Positions 28,264 through 37,799 of a DNA stretch of 46,837 nucleotides are shown here, piece after piece. Positions within the stretch are counted from its first letter, which is position 1; each line of letters begins with the position of its first letter. Made by a program: the position numbers and the translations under genes. The notes below the pieces were generated by a model. It was not told the origin of the DNA, did no database searches, and saw only the letters and a program-made list of their open reading frames with translations. The DNA comes from an uncultured Neisseriaceae bacterium (GTDB lineage Bacteria > Pseudomonadota > Gammaproteobacteria > Burkholderiales > Neisseriaceae): assembly GCA_946481965.1 (NCBI GenBank), contig CAMLPN010000014.1, forward strand, positions 1 through 46,837. The letters are read 5' to 3'.

Positions 28264-28290
28264 GGAATTAATAATTCCCAAAACGGGAAT
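28264..28290. promoter_or_regulatory. Inverted repeats upstream of the LysR start, probable operator
   Basis: GGAATTA-A-TAATTCC (28264-28278) is a perfect inverted repeat, and ATTCCC...GGGAAT (28274-28290) overlaps it. The second arm includes the ribosome-binding GGGA, 7 bases before the ATG at 28295. The layout fits LysR binding and autorepression in the divergent region. Confidence 0.5.
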
Positions 28291-28294
28291 AATT

Positions 28295-29197
28295 ATGTTA
28301 GACAGATTTGAAGCTCTAAAATATTTTTGTATTGCCGCCGAAACATTACAATTTCGAGAAACTGCGATAAGAATGTCAGTATCACCACAAGTAGTAACCA
28401 GAATTATTGCCGAACTTGAAAGTGAATTAGGTTCATTACTCTTTTTACGTAATACTCGGAACATGCAACTCACCAAATTTGGCGAGCGCTTTTTACCTAA
28501 AGCACAACAGTTTCTATCAGAAGGCGAAATACTATTTGCACAAGCCAAGCAAAAACAAAATGAAATGAGCGGAATTGTAAGAATTACTGCACCAAAATTA
28601 CCAGAAAATGATGCTATTTTAATAGCATTAATTGAAAAATGCGTAGCCTATCCTAAATTGCGTATAGACTGGCGAGTTGGTTCAGCCAAATTGCATTCGA
28701 TAGAAAATCAAATTGATATTGGTATACGAATTGGCTTAGCGCCTGAGCCGTCGATGATTATTCGCAAAATTATTGATATGCAAGATAAACTCGTTATTTC
28801 ACCAAAATTATTGGCTGAATTAGGCAATCCTGTTGATTTAAATGATTTGCAAAAACGTTTTCCTGTTAGCAATTTAATTGATGTTGATACTGGTCGTTCG
28901 TGGGGATGGCCTATTAATGAAAATTTACATCTGTTCCCGAAAAAAGTGCGATTTGTCACGGATGATGCTTACAGTGAATTGAATGCGACATTATCAGGAT
29001 TAGTGTGCTCGTTAATGGCTGATTACTTGTGCAATAAATATATTGCCAGTGGCAATCTGGTGGAATTATTTCCTGAAATTCCGCGCAAATCTTGGCAAAT
29101 GTACCTTTATCGCCCACAGCAAACCATAACAGCGCCTCATGTATTGCAAGTCTTTGATTGGTTAACCACAATTTTAAAAGATTTTTATAAATCCTAG
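28295..29197 (+). CDS. LysR-family transcriptional regulator
   Basis: A 300-residue regulator, the usual LTTR length. The N-terminal winged helix is LDRFEALKYFCIAAETLQF, with the recognition part SVSPQVVTRIIAELESELG and FLRNTRNMQLTKFGERFLP. A C-terminal effector-binding domain follows. It is divergent from the SDR-hydrolase-flavin reductase set, so it probably controls that set; the inducer is unknown. Inverted repeats overlap its own start region. Confidence 0.93.
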   Translation: MLDRFEALKYFCIAAETLQFRETAIRMSVSPQVVTRIIAELESELGSLLFLRNTRNMQLTKFGERFLPKAQQFLSEGEILFAQAKQKQNEMSGIVRITAPKLPENDAILIALIEKCVAYPKLRIDWRVGSAKLHSIENQIDIGIRIGLAPEPSMIIRKIIDMQDKLVISPKLLAELGNPVDLNDLQKRFPVSNLIDVDTGRSWGWPINENLHLFPKKVRFVTDDAYSELNATLSGLVCSLMADYLCNKYIASGNLVELFPEIPRKSWQMYLYRPQQTITAPHVLQVFDWLTTILKDFYKS

Positions 29198-29773
29198 TTA
29201 TTTTAGCACGATGATACTCTTATTATTAACTACCGGACTGCTCCCAATCATAAGTTTAGTAAGCATAAAATTAGTCCTCTTAATCAAACTGAATAACAGC
29301 ATATTTACGGGTAAAATTGACAAAATCTACCTCTTCAAGAAAAGTAAAAATTTACACCAATATAAAACGGATTAGGTTTTTCAGTTTTGAAGTAGTCTAC
29401 ATCTCGGCTACCTATCGATAAGCTTCACGCTTTATCACTGTGTTCCACATTGATTTGCATTATTAATGCTGCTGAATATCGCGATGCAGACGAATCTGGT
29501 ACCAGCCAAACGTATTAGCAGTACACAGCTGGATAAGATCAATTTAACGCTGATAAGCTTTAATATATTGCAATCGATCAAGTTTATAAAACAGGATTTA
29601 ATGCTGGCTGCCCCGCATCTGTTTGCAATCAGGTATAATTTCACCATGACATTTCTTCACAAAGTCTGTCAGCATAGTTACCTGCTATGAGTTAATTTCT
29701 GCTCGTGCATATTTAACTGGCTGACTTTGCTCGTCGCGCTTCATTCTTAATCAAACGCAATAATAGGAAATCT
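29198..29773. other. Intergenic region upstream of galE
   Basis: A 576-bp stretch with only short chance ORFs lacking ribosome-binding sites. It includes a TATAAT box at 29634-29639 that may serve galE, without a matched -35. Nothing else is recognised. Confidence 0.45.
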
Positions 29774-30787
29774 ATGGCTATTCTGGTGACAGGCGGTGCT
29801 GGCTTTATCGGTTCGCACACTACGGTACAATTGTTAAATGCCAACCACGACGTCGTTATTTTAGATAATCTAAGTAATTCTTCTGCAGAAGTATTACAGC
29901 GTATCAAGCAAATTACTGGTAAAGAAGTACAGTTCTATCAAAGTGATGTTCGTGATCGGTTGTTGCTACAGCAGATATTTGCTCAACACCAAATAGAGCA
30001 CGTTTTACATTTTGCCGGTTTGAAAGCAGTTGGTGAAAGCGTGCGCGAACCGTTAAAATATTATGACAATAATGTAAGTGGAAGTCTGATATTGGTAGAG
30101 GAAATGGCGAATGCTGGTGTGTTTAATCTGGTATTCAGCTCATCTGCCACAGTTTATGGCACCCCAGCTACTGTACCCATTAGTGAAACAGCCATTACCG
30201 GCGGTACCACCAATCCTTATGGTACATCTAAATATATGGTGGAACGGATGTTAATGGACATTCAGGCTGCTGATCAGCGCTGGAGTATGACTTTATTACG
30301 GTATTTTAATCCGGTTGGCGCACATGAATCAGGCTTAATCGGAGAAGATCCGAACGGTATCCCCAATAATCTGCTACCTTATATTTGTCAGGTCGCGGTT
30401 GGCAAGCTGGCGCAGTTATCTGTATTTGGCAATGACTATCCAACTTCGGATGGAACTGGTGTACGTGATTATATTCATGTGATGGATCTGGCAGACGGAC
30501 ATTTATGTGCTATGCGGGCAGCACAAAATCAACCTGGCGTACATATTTATAATCTGGGTACCGGACAAGGTTATTCTGTACTGGAAATTATTCAGGCTTT
30601 TGAACAAGCCAGTGGTAAGAAAATTCCCTATCAGATTGCACCACGTCGCGCTGGAGATATCGCCAGCTGTTTCGCCAATCCTCAGTTAGCTCGCCAGAAA
30701 TTAGGCTGGCAAGCACAGCGAGACTTAAATAGCATGATGACGGATGCTTGGCACTGGCAGCAACAGAATCCACATGGCTACCATTAA
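29774..30787 (+). CDS. galE: UDP-glucose 4-epimerase
   Basis: Extended-SDR enzyme of 337 residues interconverting UDP-glucose and UDP-galactose. It has the NAD-binding [22 protein letters not shown], Ser124 (SSSATVYG) and Tyr149-xxx-Lys153 (YGTSK), the catalytic triad. The C-terminal [13 protein letters not shown] is typical of GalE. It could provide UDP-galactose for the glycan locus about 10 kb upstream and for lipooligosaccharide, as in Neisseria. Monocistronic, with a strong terminator. Confidence 0.95.
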   Translation: MAILVTGGAGFIGSHTTVQLLNANHDVVILDNLSNSSAEVLQRIKQITGKEVQFYQSDVRDRLLLQQIFAQHQIEHVLHFAGLKAVGESVREPLKYYDNNVSGSLILVEEMANAGVFNLVFSSSATVYGTPATVPISETAITGGTTNPYGTSKYMVERMLMDIQAADQRWSMTLLRYFNPVGAHESGLIGEDPNGIPNNLLPYICQVAVGKLAQLSVFGNDYPTSDGTGVRDYIHVMDLADGHLCAMRAAQNQPGVHIYNLGTGQGYSVLEIIQAFEQASGKKIPYQIAPRRAGDIASCFANPQLARQKLGWQAQRDLNSMMTDAWHWQQQNPHGYH

Positions 30788-31198
30788 TTAACAAGCTCTG
30801 TTTTTGCTACCAAAGTGTTAAAACACAAATCCCACGACTAAGTCAGTGGGATTTATGTTTTTCGGTTTTGAGTTTTGAGACTAAATTTAACGCTAATCGA
30901 TAAAAACGCTCCTGAAAGTTACAAAAACAATAATAGAAGGTATTGCTGTTCAGTACTTTGTCACCAAACAGTAAAGTTATTATAGTATAATGATAATTAT
31001 TATCAATAATAATAGTAAAAAAATTGATCATTTGTCGTATAAATTCCACTACGCAGCATAATACTGAAAGCATAATGTTTTTGTACTAACAGCATTTTTC
31101 ACCAGCTTAGACTGGTTTTCGGTATAATTGCACCTATATAAGCAGTCCGATCAAATTTCATCACTGTGCAATCGCCACAGTAAATTTACTGATTATCC
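30788..31198. other. galE-tldD intergenic region
   Basis: A 411-bp spacer containing the galE terminator (30819-30862), a run of ATTATTATC-type AT-rich sequence, and a TATAAT box at 31123-31128 ahead of tldD. No gene is seen. Confidence 0.5.
30819..30862. terminator. Terminator after galE
   Basis: AAATCCCAC (30827-30835) and GTGGGATTT (30846-30854) form a 9-bp stem, extended by AAACA/TGTTT pairs across one mismatch. A T-rich tail follows on the plus strand. Confidence 0.8.
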
Positions 31199-32647
31199 AT
31201 GACCCATACTCAAACCGTTCAACTTGTTCAGCAACAACTACTGGCTGATAACGAACTGGCTGTTGCCGATTTTAATCATGCCTTATCACTAATTGGTTCA
31301 CATCATATCGATTATGCAGATATCTACTGTCAGCGTACTGCCTATGAAAGCTGGCACTTGGAAGAAAGCATGGTTAAATCCGGCAGTTTTCAGATTGAAC
31401 AGGGTGTTGGCATACGTGCAGTCAGCGGAGATAAAACTGCTTTTGCGTATGCAGACAATCTCAATGCTCAGGCTCTGATTAATGCAGCTCAGGCCGTGCG
31501 GGCGATAGGTGTAAGTGGACAACAGCGCAGTATTGGTCTGAATACAACACCTGCCAGCAGATCTTTATATAGCATAGCTAATCCAATGCACAGTATGGAC
31601 GCTGCCACTAAAGTGGCGCTCCTGCAACGCATAGAAACACTGGCCAAAGCAGCCGATCCGCGCATAGTTCAGGTTATGGCTGGTCTGGTTTGCGAGCATG
31701 AACTTATTTATCTGGCTCGTCTGGACGGACGTATTCATAGCGACATCCGACCGCTTATTCGTTTGTCGGTAACCGTAATAGCCAAACAGGGCGAGCGACG
31801 GGAACAGGGTAGCAGTGGTGGCGGTGGCCGCTTTGATTTATCTTATTTTGATGAAAATATTCTGCAGCAATATGTTGATACAGCTGTTGCCCAGGCATTA
31901 ACCAATCTAGAGGCACGGCCTGCGCCGGCCGGAACCATGACCGTAGTTCTGGGTAATGGCTGGCCAGGGGTTTTACTACACGAGGCTGTAGGTCATGGGC
32001 TGGAAGGTGATTTCAATCGCAAAGGTACCAGTGCATTTGCCGGTCATTTAGGTGAACGCGTAGCAGCAAAAGGTGTTACCGTAGTGGATCAGGGAAATAT
32101 TTCTGGCCGGCGAGGTTCTCTGAATATCGATGATGAAGGCAACCCCACTCAGCGCACGGTATTAATCGAAGATGGAATACTTTGTGGTTATCTGCAAGAT
32201 GAAACCAATGCCCGCTTAATGGGTATGAGTCCAACTGGCAATGGTCGACGAGAAAATTATGCCTCTGCGCCTATGCCACGCATGACGAATACCTATATGG
32301 AGAATGGTCAGCTCACGCCTGAAGAAATCATTGCTTCGGTAGATAAGGGTTTATATGCGGTAAACTTTGGTGGTGGTCAGGTAGACATCACCAGTGGCAA
32401 ATTTGTATTCAGTGCTTCAGAAGCATGGTGGGTAGAAAATGGTAAACTGCAATATCCTGTCAAAGGTGCCACCATTATTGGCAGCGGTCCGGAAGTATTA
32501 AAACACGTCAGCATGATTGGTAATAACAGTAGTCTGGATAGTGGTGTAGGCGTGTGTGGTAAGGATGGTCAAAGCGTGCCGGTAGGTGTGGGACAGCCCA
32601 CCTTGCGTATTGATGCCGGTCTGACTGTGGGCGGCAGCCAGACATAA
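31199..32647 (+). CDS. tldD: Metalloprotease TldD
   Basis: Zinc metalloprotease subunit of 482 residues, full length. The metal site is HEAVGHGLEGD (His261 to His265/266 region), with glycine-rich GRFDLSYFD upstream and NARLMGMSPTGNGRRENYA, MTNTYMENG downstream, all characteristic. TldD pairs with TldE/PmbA to degrade unfolded peptides and mature modified peptides such as microcin B17; TldE is not in this window. The ribosome-binding site is weak. Followed by a long hairpin terminator. Confidence 0.95.
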   Translation: MTHTQTVQLVQQQLLADNELAVADFNHALSLIGSHHIDYADIYCQRTAYESWHLEESMVKSGSFQIEQGVGIRAVSGDKTAFAYADNLNAQALINAAQAVRAIGVSGQQRSIGLNTTPASRSLYSIANPMHSMDAATKVALLQRIETLAKAADPRIVQVMAGLVCEHELIYLARLDGRIHSDIRPLIRLSVTVIAKQGERREQGSSGGGGRFDLSYFDENILQQYVDTAVAQALTNLEARPAPAGTMTVVLGNGWPGVLLHEAVGHGLEGDFNRKGTSAFAGHLGERVAAKGVTVVDQGNISGRRGSLNIDDEGNPTQRTVLIEDGILCGYLQDETNARLMGMSPTGNGRRENYASAPMPRMTNTYMENGQLTPEEIIASVDKGLYAVNFGGGQVDITSGKFVFSASEAWWVENGKLQYPVKGATIIGSGPEVLKHVSMIGNNSSLDSGVGVCGKDGQSVPVGVGQPTLRIDAGLTVGGSQT

Positions 32648-33116
32648 TTCACCTGAACAGCAAATACCATAACGAGTACAGAAACATATGCTTGTTATGG
32701 TATTTATTTATGTGGGTAAATATAAATTTTTCATAAATTACATCTGAATTTATGAAAATTCAGATGCATATTTTCATTGCGCTTTTTGAGATCAAATCCG
32801 GTTTTTTCAGGTATCAGTTATTGATTAATTGATCCGCCAGTACTGTACAGCAAATAACCGGAAAACAGCAATCCGGTAGATGTCAGATTTAAATTATTGT
32901 GATAGTGACATCACTGCCAATTTTCTTTACAATTTATTACACATTTCATAACACTAATCTCAATCACACTATCAGGCTGAACCGTTTCGGCTATAGAAAA
33001 ATTATGCAGACAAATAATATTTATTTATGTGAATATAGTAGTAATATCAGATAATCATTCTGATAAATCACTTAATTATTAATTTTTCTACCTTTAATTA
33101 TCAAGAAAGTACTCTT
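32648..33116. other. tldD downstream and promoter region of the secreted protein
   Basis: A 469-bp spacer with the tldD terminator at its left. The rest is AT-rich; the last 50 bases before the secreted-protein gene contain AAGAAAG as a possible ribosome-binding site. Confidence 0.45.
32662..32712 (+). terminator. Terminator after tldD
   Basis: AAATACCATAAC with GAG (32662-32676) pairs with CTTGTTATGGTATTT (32691-32705) to give a 15-bp stem, one pair being G-T. A T-rich tail follows. Confidence 0.65.
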
Positions 33117-33713
33117 ATGTCTTTTATCAAAAAAAACAAATCCAGACACAGCCTGAGAAAATTTCTGATAATCAGTTTTTTCTTAAGTTTCAATTTTAAT
33201 ATTGCCATGGCACAGGATACTTCAGTTGATAGTGCACAACAGGCACGGATACGCATCTTCGGGCAGAATGGCAAGCCGACTAATATGAAATACAGTTTTC
33301 AAGGACATGAAATAAAGGAAACAACCGGTGGTACCTTAGGCGGAGCATTCGCTTCATCATTAGGCCTGGCTCGTAACAGCACCATTGGTATACCGGCAAC
33401 GGCTACTTTGGATACAATGAAACGACATAATCATATTGCATCTAAGCTGTACTACCGTGAATTCGCCATTCCTGCAAATGTACCCATTACCATATCAAAT
33501 GCCATTATTGGTATGACCAATATTAATAATACTCATAACGGTAGCAAAATCATTACCTATCAACCCTCTTGCGAGAGTAACAAACTTACTTTTGTAGCCG
33601 AACCGGGTAAAGACTATGAGGCTATTGCGACATCTACATCAGCCCAATGCGGGGTTATTCTGCAAGAAGTGCATCCTGACGGCACAACTACATCACTCAT
33701 TAAAGGTAATTGA
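33117..33713 (+). CDS. Secreted protein of unknown family (intact paralogue)
   Basis: A 198-residue protein with a signal peptide: a basic start, a hydrophobic core LIISFFLSFNF, and cleavage after MA (residue 32). The mature part opens with ARIRIFGQNGKPTNMKYSF, then a Gly/Ala-rich TLGGAFASSLGLARN stretch. Two cysteines (PSCESN and SAQCGV) probably form a disulfide. I do not recognise the family. A broken paralogue lies 2.7 kb downstream (36343-36939). The gene is intact and has a possible terminator downstream. Periplasmic or surface location is inferred from the signal peptide. Confidence 0.8.
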   Translation: MSFIKKNKSRHSLRKFLIISFFLSFNFNIAMAQDTSVDSAQQARIRIFGQNGKPTNMKYSFQGHEIKETTGGTLGGAFASSLGLARNSTIGIPATATLDTMKRHNHIASKLYYREFAIPANVPITISNAIIGMTNINNTHNGSKIITYQPSCESNKLTFVAEPGKDYEAIATSTSAQCGVILQEVHPDGTTTSLIKGN

Positions 33714-33781
33714 TCGATCTACTGAAACCATAAATCAGCACTCAGCGTTTCGAATGTATTGTATTTATATAATAACCTGTT

Positions 33782-33832
33782 AATTTTTCCAGCCTTGCTA
33801 GTATATTACCTGAGGCTGAAAAATTCTATTTT
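33782..33832 (+). terminator. Possible terminator of the secreted-protein gene
   Basis: AATTTTTCCAGCC (33782-33794) pairs with GGCTGAAAAATT (33814-33825) with one bulged base; CTATTTT follows. The long loop makes it moderate evidence. Confidence 0.4.
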
Positions 33833-33921
33833 ACTGACATAACACAAAATTTATTTAAAAAATTATATTTTTATATTAAAACCAATATACCATTGAAATA
33901 TATTCTTCACTCAAGTCAATA

Positions 33922-34631
33922 ACAGACAATCATTTATGTTGGGGATTTCCTAAGTATTTTCATCGAATTAGGAAACTGAGATATGAGATATAAGTGGAAT
34001 CATAAATGGGTTTATTGGGTCTATTGTCAATTAAAATTCAACATTCGCTCTAAACGAAATAAACGATTACTCCAGCGTTTTCCATATCCATTATCCATAC
34101 CAAGTCGTCTGGGAAAATGTTGGTCAATGGTTTTTATGAGTGAGGGTTCTGAAAACCATCGTCAATTGAGCACCCTTAATATTATTGATAACTTTAATCT
34201 TGAGACATTAGGCATTGATATAACGATCAGTTTATCGGCCGGTAAAATTACCCATTATTTAGACAAACTAGCTCAATATCTTGGTGATTCATTAAAAATA
34301 CGGGTTGATAATGGAGCGCAATTTACCTCCAATAGATTCGCAAGCTGGGCAAAGTCACATACAATAAGCGTAGATTATATTAAACCTGTCAGTCCTTATC
34401 AAAATGGCTATATAGAACGATGTAACCGTATATATCGAACGGAGGCATCAGATATCTATATATTTAAAAATCCAGAACAAGCAAGAAAAATAACGGAAGA
34501 ATGGCTAGAAATGTCTAACACAGAAAGACCGTACGAAGCATTAAATAATATGGCACCAATTAAATATAAAAACATAAAACAAATAGCATGATTTTCTACT
34601 TGATTTATGTATTAACAATGGGATAGTAACA
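33922..34631 (+). mobile_element. IS3-family element, 5'-truncated remnant
   Basis: The segment carries the C-terminal two thirds of an IS3-family orfB transposase and the element's right end, with TGATTTTCTACTT and terminal GGGATAGTAACA (to 34631). There is no orfA and no left terminus. Its end matches the remnants at 1-53 and 24611-24811. Confidence 0.85.
33938..34591 (+). pseudogene. Broken IS3-family transposase (orfB)
   Basis: Frame 1 gives WGFPKYFHRIRKLRY, and a second frame from 33983 continues YKWNHKWVYWVY...YIERCNRIYRTE to the normal end ALNNMAPIKYK. A 7-bp tandem duplication (GAGATAT, 33978-33984 and 33985-33991) accounts for the frame change: removing one copy joins the frames as RKLRYKWNHK. 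Of the rve DDE residues the second Asp (RVDNGAQF) and the Glu (YIERCNR) remain, but the first is Val where family members have WSxDFMSD (here WSMVFMSE). The protein is therefore doubly inactive. The N-terminus and orfA are absent. Confidence 0.85.
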
Positions 34632-34756
34632 AATTGTTCGTAATAACTGTAATATATTGATAAAATTTATAGTGAAAAAACTTAGTATTTCAAACAATAA
34701 ACTGATCAGTGATGAAGCAAAAGCGGATAACGGCCAATCCAGAAATGATTAATAAC

Positions 34757-34799
34757 AAAAAAAATGCGTATTAACGGGATTAATCTTCTAATTAATCGC
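34757..34799 (-). terminator. Possible terminator of the LysE-type gene
   Basis: On the minus strand GCGATTAA and TTAATACGC can pair with a one-base bulge, followed by eight T. A second internal repeat (GATTAAT/ATTAATC) may extend the hairpin. Confidence 0.45.
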
Positions 34800-34804
34800 C
34801 ATCG

Positions 34805-35431
34805 TCAAATATGTGCATAAACATACAATATTAAGCGGTAGGCAATATAAAACATAATTACACCCACCAGACAATCCAATATTACCCACATTTTTTTTTG
34901 CTTAAATAGCGGTGTTAACAATCTGGCACCATAACCAATACCAAAAAACCAAGTAAACGAAGCACAAACAGCACCAATTAAAAAAGCATACTTTTGTTCA
35001 ACGGTTAATGTGCCGGCTATACCACCAACAATCACTATCGTATCTAAATAAACATGTGGATTAAGTAGAGTAACCGCCAGAGTGGCTAAAACAACTTTAA
35101 CTAAACTATTATTGGTGAGGTCTTTCGTTTCAACTTGCATACTACTGGTACCCTTAATAGCGCTTTTAAAAGCAGAGAATCCATACCACATTAGAAACAC
35201 CGCTCCGAGAATCGCTAAAGTATTGGTGATCAATGGATTAGAGCTGATAAAAGTACCTACGCCAAAAATTCCTATTGTCATTAAAATAAAATCACACAAG
35301 AAACATATAGCAGCTACATAAAAAATATGATTCCTTAATAATCCCTGTTTAAGAACAAATATATTTTGCGCACCAATGGCAATGATTAAACTACCTAAAA
35401 TCATTGCACCACGTAATATTTCTGCGAACAT
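34805..35431 (-). CDS. argO: LysE/ArgO-type amino-acid exporter
   Basis: Inner-membrane exporter of 208 residues with six hydrophobic helices. It carries IAIGAQNIFVLKQGLLRNH and TLLNPHVYLDTIVIVGG, both characteristic of the ArgO/LysE group that exports basic amino acids. The normal length and the LNPHVYLDT motif favour ArgO over RhtB. It lies alone in a gene-poor zone, beside an IS remnant. The ArgP-type regulator usually linked to argO is not seen. No strong ribosome-binding site. Confidence 0.88.
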   Translation of the reverse strand: MFAEILRGAMILGSLIIAIGAQNIFVLKQGLLRNHIFYVAAICFLCDFILMTIGIFGVGTFISSNPLITNTLAILGAVFLMWYGFSAFKSAIKGTSSMQVETKDLTNNSLVKVVLATLAVTLLNPHVYLDTIVIVGGIAGTLTVEQKYAFLIGAVCASFTWFFGIGYGARLLTPLFKQKKMWVILDCLVGVIMFYIAYRLILYVYAHI

Positions 35432-36273
35432 TAAATTAACCAGATAAAAAAATTAATCAAAGCATCATAAATAGTGTTATCAACCCTTATTGCTATACTA
35501 TACAAATTGTCGCCAATAAAATAAATACCAATTTAGCTATTAAAAGGTTATTAATACGACTAATACCTAACAGATCAGTAAATCATCCTGATTATGCTTT
35601 TTCACACTGGCTTCCCTCCTCAAGCGTTTGATCAGATATCCTATCACCTTAAATAAAATCTCTTAATACCATTAAATATTTTGGCAAATTGTTCCGTCTT
35701 AACAATCTGAAACAGGCATATTTAATTACACATTGATTTAATCAATGCTGATTAATTACCGAAAATTGCTATGCCATCTCTTATCAGGTATCAACAACTA
35801 CTTTCATGACCGAAAACATACCAATATCTTACAGACATGGCTTACAGATGATTCAGTCAAAACAGCAGCTAACATTAAATAATCCAATTATATTTACCTT
35901 AACCATATGGATTAATAACCACTTCGGTACACCCTTCATAATTATTCAATAATGCCTAGGTTATATCAAAACTCATCTCCACTCCCATTAATTGTTTTTA
36001 TAAATTTCATGCATTAAATATTTATTATACTAATGATCATATTTGGTTATTCTGCTTAATATATATTTCAGAGCAAATGATAAATAATAATCCTAGGTTT
36101 TCTGTTCAATATTAGTTTATCTGAGTAAGCCAGCAAGACATTTAAGACTTAGCTAATTAAATTAGCTGATGGTCAAAACGTCGTCATAAAAATTATTTTT
36201 ATTAGTTGCATAAAAACAGCATCTTCATGATGTGAAAATAATGTACAATAATATTAAATTTTGTGTGTTATGA
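35432..36273. other. Gene-free, AT-rich decay zone
   Basis: About 840 bases without a supported gene. A 46-codon ORF from 35813 and a GAGGAGG followed by a short GTG reading frame on the minus strand near 35610 are visible, but neither has other support. Possible relics. Confidence 0.5.
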
Positions 36274-36342
36274 ATAATATTATTAATAAATATTTTTCAT
36301 TTCCTGCATACATTATTTTTATTCATTTCCGGCACAAGGCGG

Positions 36343-36939
36343 GTTAATATATTTAATTTACCAGAATACTCTATTTCAGCCAATATTATTAAACTTATTT
36401 TTCTCAGTTTGGCGGTCTTTACAGGCGAAACCAGTCTGGCCAGTGATTCACCGGATAACTCTATTCCCCCGGCTCGTATCCGTATGTATGGTCAGAATGG
36501 GAAACCCACTAATATGGAATACTCCTTTAATGGGCATAGAATTAAAATATCCACCGGTGATACGGCTGGTGGTGCTTTTGCTTTCAGGTTAGGCAAGGCT
36601 AAGAGCAGCAGTATCGGCATTCTCGCCACCAAAACACTGAAAATCATGAGCCAAAACAACCGAGCCTTATCGGAATAATACTATCAGGAATTTACTATCC
36701 CTGCCGATGTACCAGTTATTTTTTCTAATTCAGTCATTGGTTTAGCTAATATTAACGACACTCACGGTAATGACAAAATAGTGACTTATCAACCTTCATG
36801 CAAAGGCAATAGACTTACCTTTATCGCACAGGCCGGAAAAGATTACGAAGTGATTGCGTCCTCAACGTCGGCACAGTGCGGGATGACAATTCAGGAAGTT
36901 TTATCTGATGATCGTGTCGTACCATTAACTGCTAATTAA
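36343..36939 (+). pseudogene. Broken paralogue of the secreted protein at 33117
   Basis: The reading frame gives a signal-peptide-like IIKLIFLSLAVFTGETSLA, then ARIRMYGQNGKPTNMEYSF, matching the intact paralogue's ARIRIFGQNGKPTNMKYSF. It continues to SE, then TAA at 36676-36678, then resumes in the same frame as YYQEFTIPADVPVIFSNSVI and YQPSCKGN to a natural stop at 36937-36939. One nonsense codon is thus the only interruption in the mature region (the intact copy has Leu there). No ATG start is visible in frame upstream, so the start has decayed too; the left boundary is approximate. Confidence 0.85.
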
Positions 36940-37360
36940 TAACAATACCAATCTTGAACATCTATAAACTTAATCCAATTTACTTTTGGTAAAAAATCGA
37001 CTTATTATACTCATGCAGATAAAAATTACCCATGAGTATGTTTAAATTTCAAATATCAACTTTTTGCAACAATAGTTACCCAACATCAATTTTATTGACA
37101 GTACATATTTTAAAAATAATGTACGTATTCTCAATATTTTCACAATCATTTATTAATAATAAATTTATATCAATAAAATTCTAATACATACATATCTGAC
37201 CTTTGCATTTGCTAAATGTTTTGAGCTGTAAATAGTTTTAATATTCTGGCCAAAAAACCCTGTAACCATGCCAATAGTGGGCACAGAATTATTTCTTTAA
37301 GGATTTTCTCAGCTAATGGTTAAGCCAGTTAATAGATTAATCTTAAAAGTTAAGATCTGC

Positions 37361-37403
37361 ATAAAACATAAAACATAAAACATAAAACATAAAACAATAA
37401 AAC
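37361..37403. repeat. Tandem heptamer repeat ATAAAAC
   Basis: Five perfect copies of ATAAAAC stand head to tail (37361-37395), followed by one with an extra A (37396-37403). A 7-bp unit can change frame by slippage, but no reading frame or promoter was found to be affected here. Confidence 0.9.
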
Positions 37404-37743
37404 AATTATATTAAGAACATAACAACAAAACTTAATAATTAATTTATCTGGGATTTGTTTTATCAAAAATTAATTTTATAATCAATAATATAATCACCAA
37501 ACTACAGCTTAGCAATACAATGCTATATATAAAATCTAATAAGCAACATGTTGATTAAGTAGGAATTGTATTATTATTTTCAATGATTATTTATGTACCA
37601 ATTAACGATATTATGATTGAAGAGAAACGAGAAGCAGATCGATTAGCGAGGGTGGAATAAAAATTAATATTATAAATGCTGATAGAATAGTTATGGTTAA
37701 TGTAACTGTTTTATACGAATAAATTAAAAATAAACAATATACT

Positions 37744-37760
37744 AAGGATTATTAATCCTT
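37744..37760. repeat. Inverted repeat AAGGATTA-T-TAATCCTT
   Basis: A perfect 8-bp inverted repeat, 40 bp beyond the YagU stop. CTATTTTTATT follows on the plus strand, so it may act as a weak terminator for plus-strand transcripts. Confidence 0.35.
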
Positions 37761-37799
37761 CTATTTTTATTAGAATAGCAAGCTTGTAAAATGAGTTAA

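Larger units (their letters stand above)
36940..37799. other. Gene-free zone with a 7-bp tandem repeat
   Basis: An 860-bp spacer that is very AT-rich. It holds a heptamer repeat (37361-37403), a short membrane-tail-like reading frame ending at 37660, and an inverted repeat at 37744-37760. No intact gene with a ribosome-binding site is visible. Confidence 0.5.

Noticed and set aside
29466-29690. A 74-codon ORF upstream of galE
   Set aside because: No ribosome-binding site and the protein pattern is not coherent; a minus-strand ORF of similar length overlaps it.
35813-35953. A 46-codon ORF in the argO upstream region
   Set aside because: No ribosome-binding site or family pattern; expected by chance in sequence of this length.
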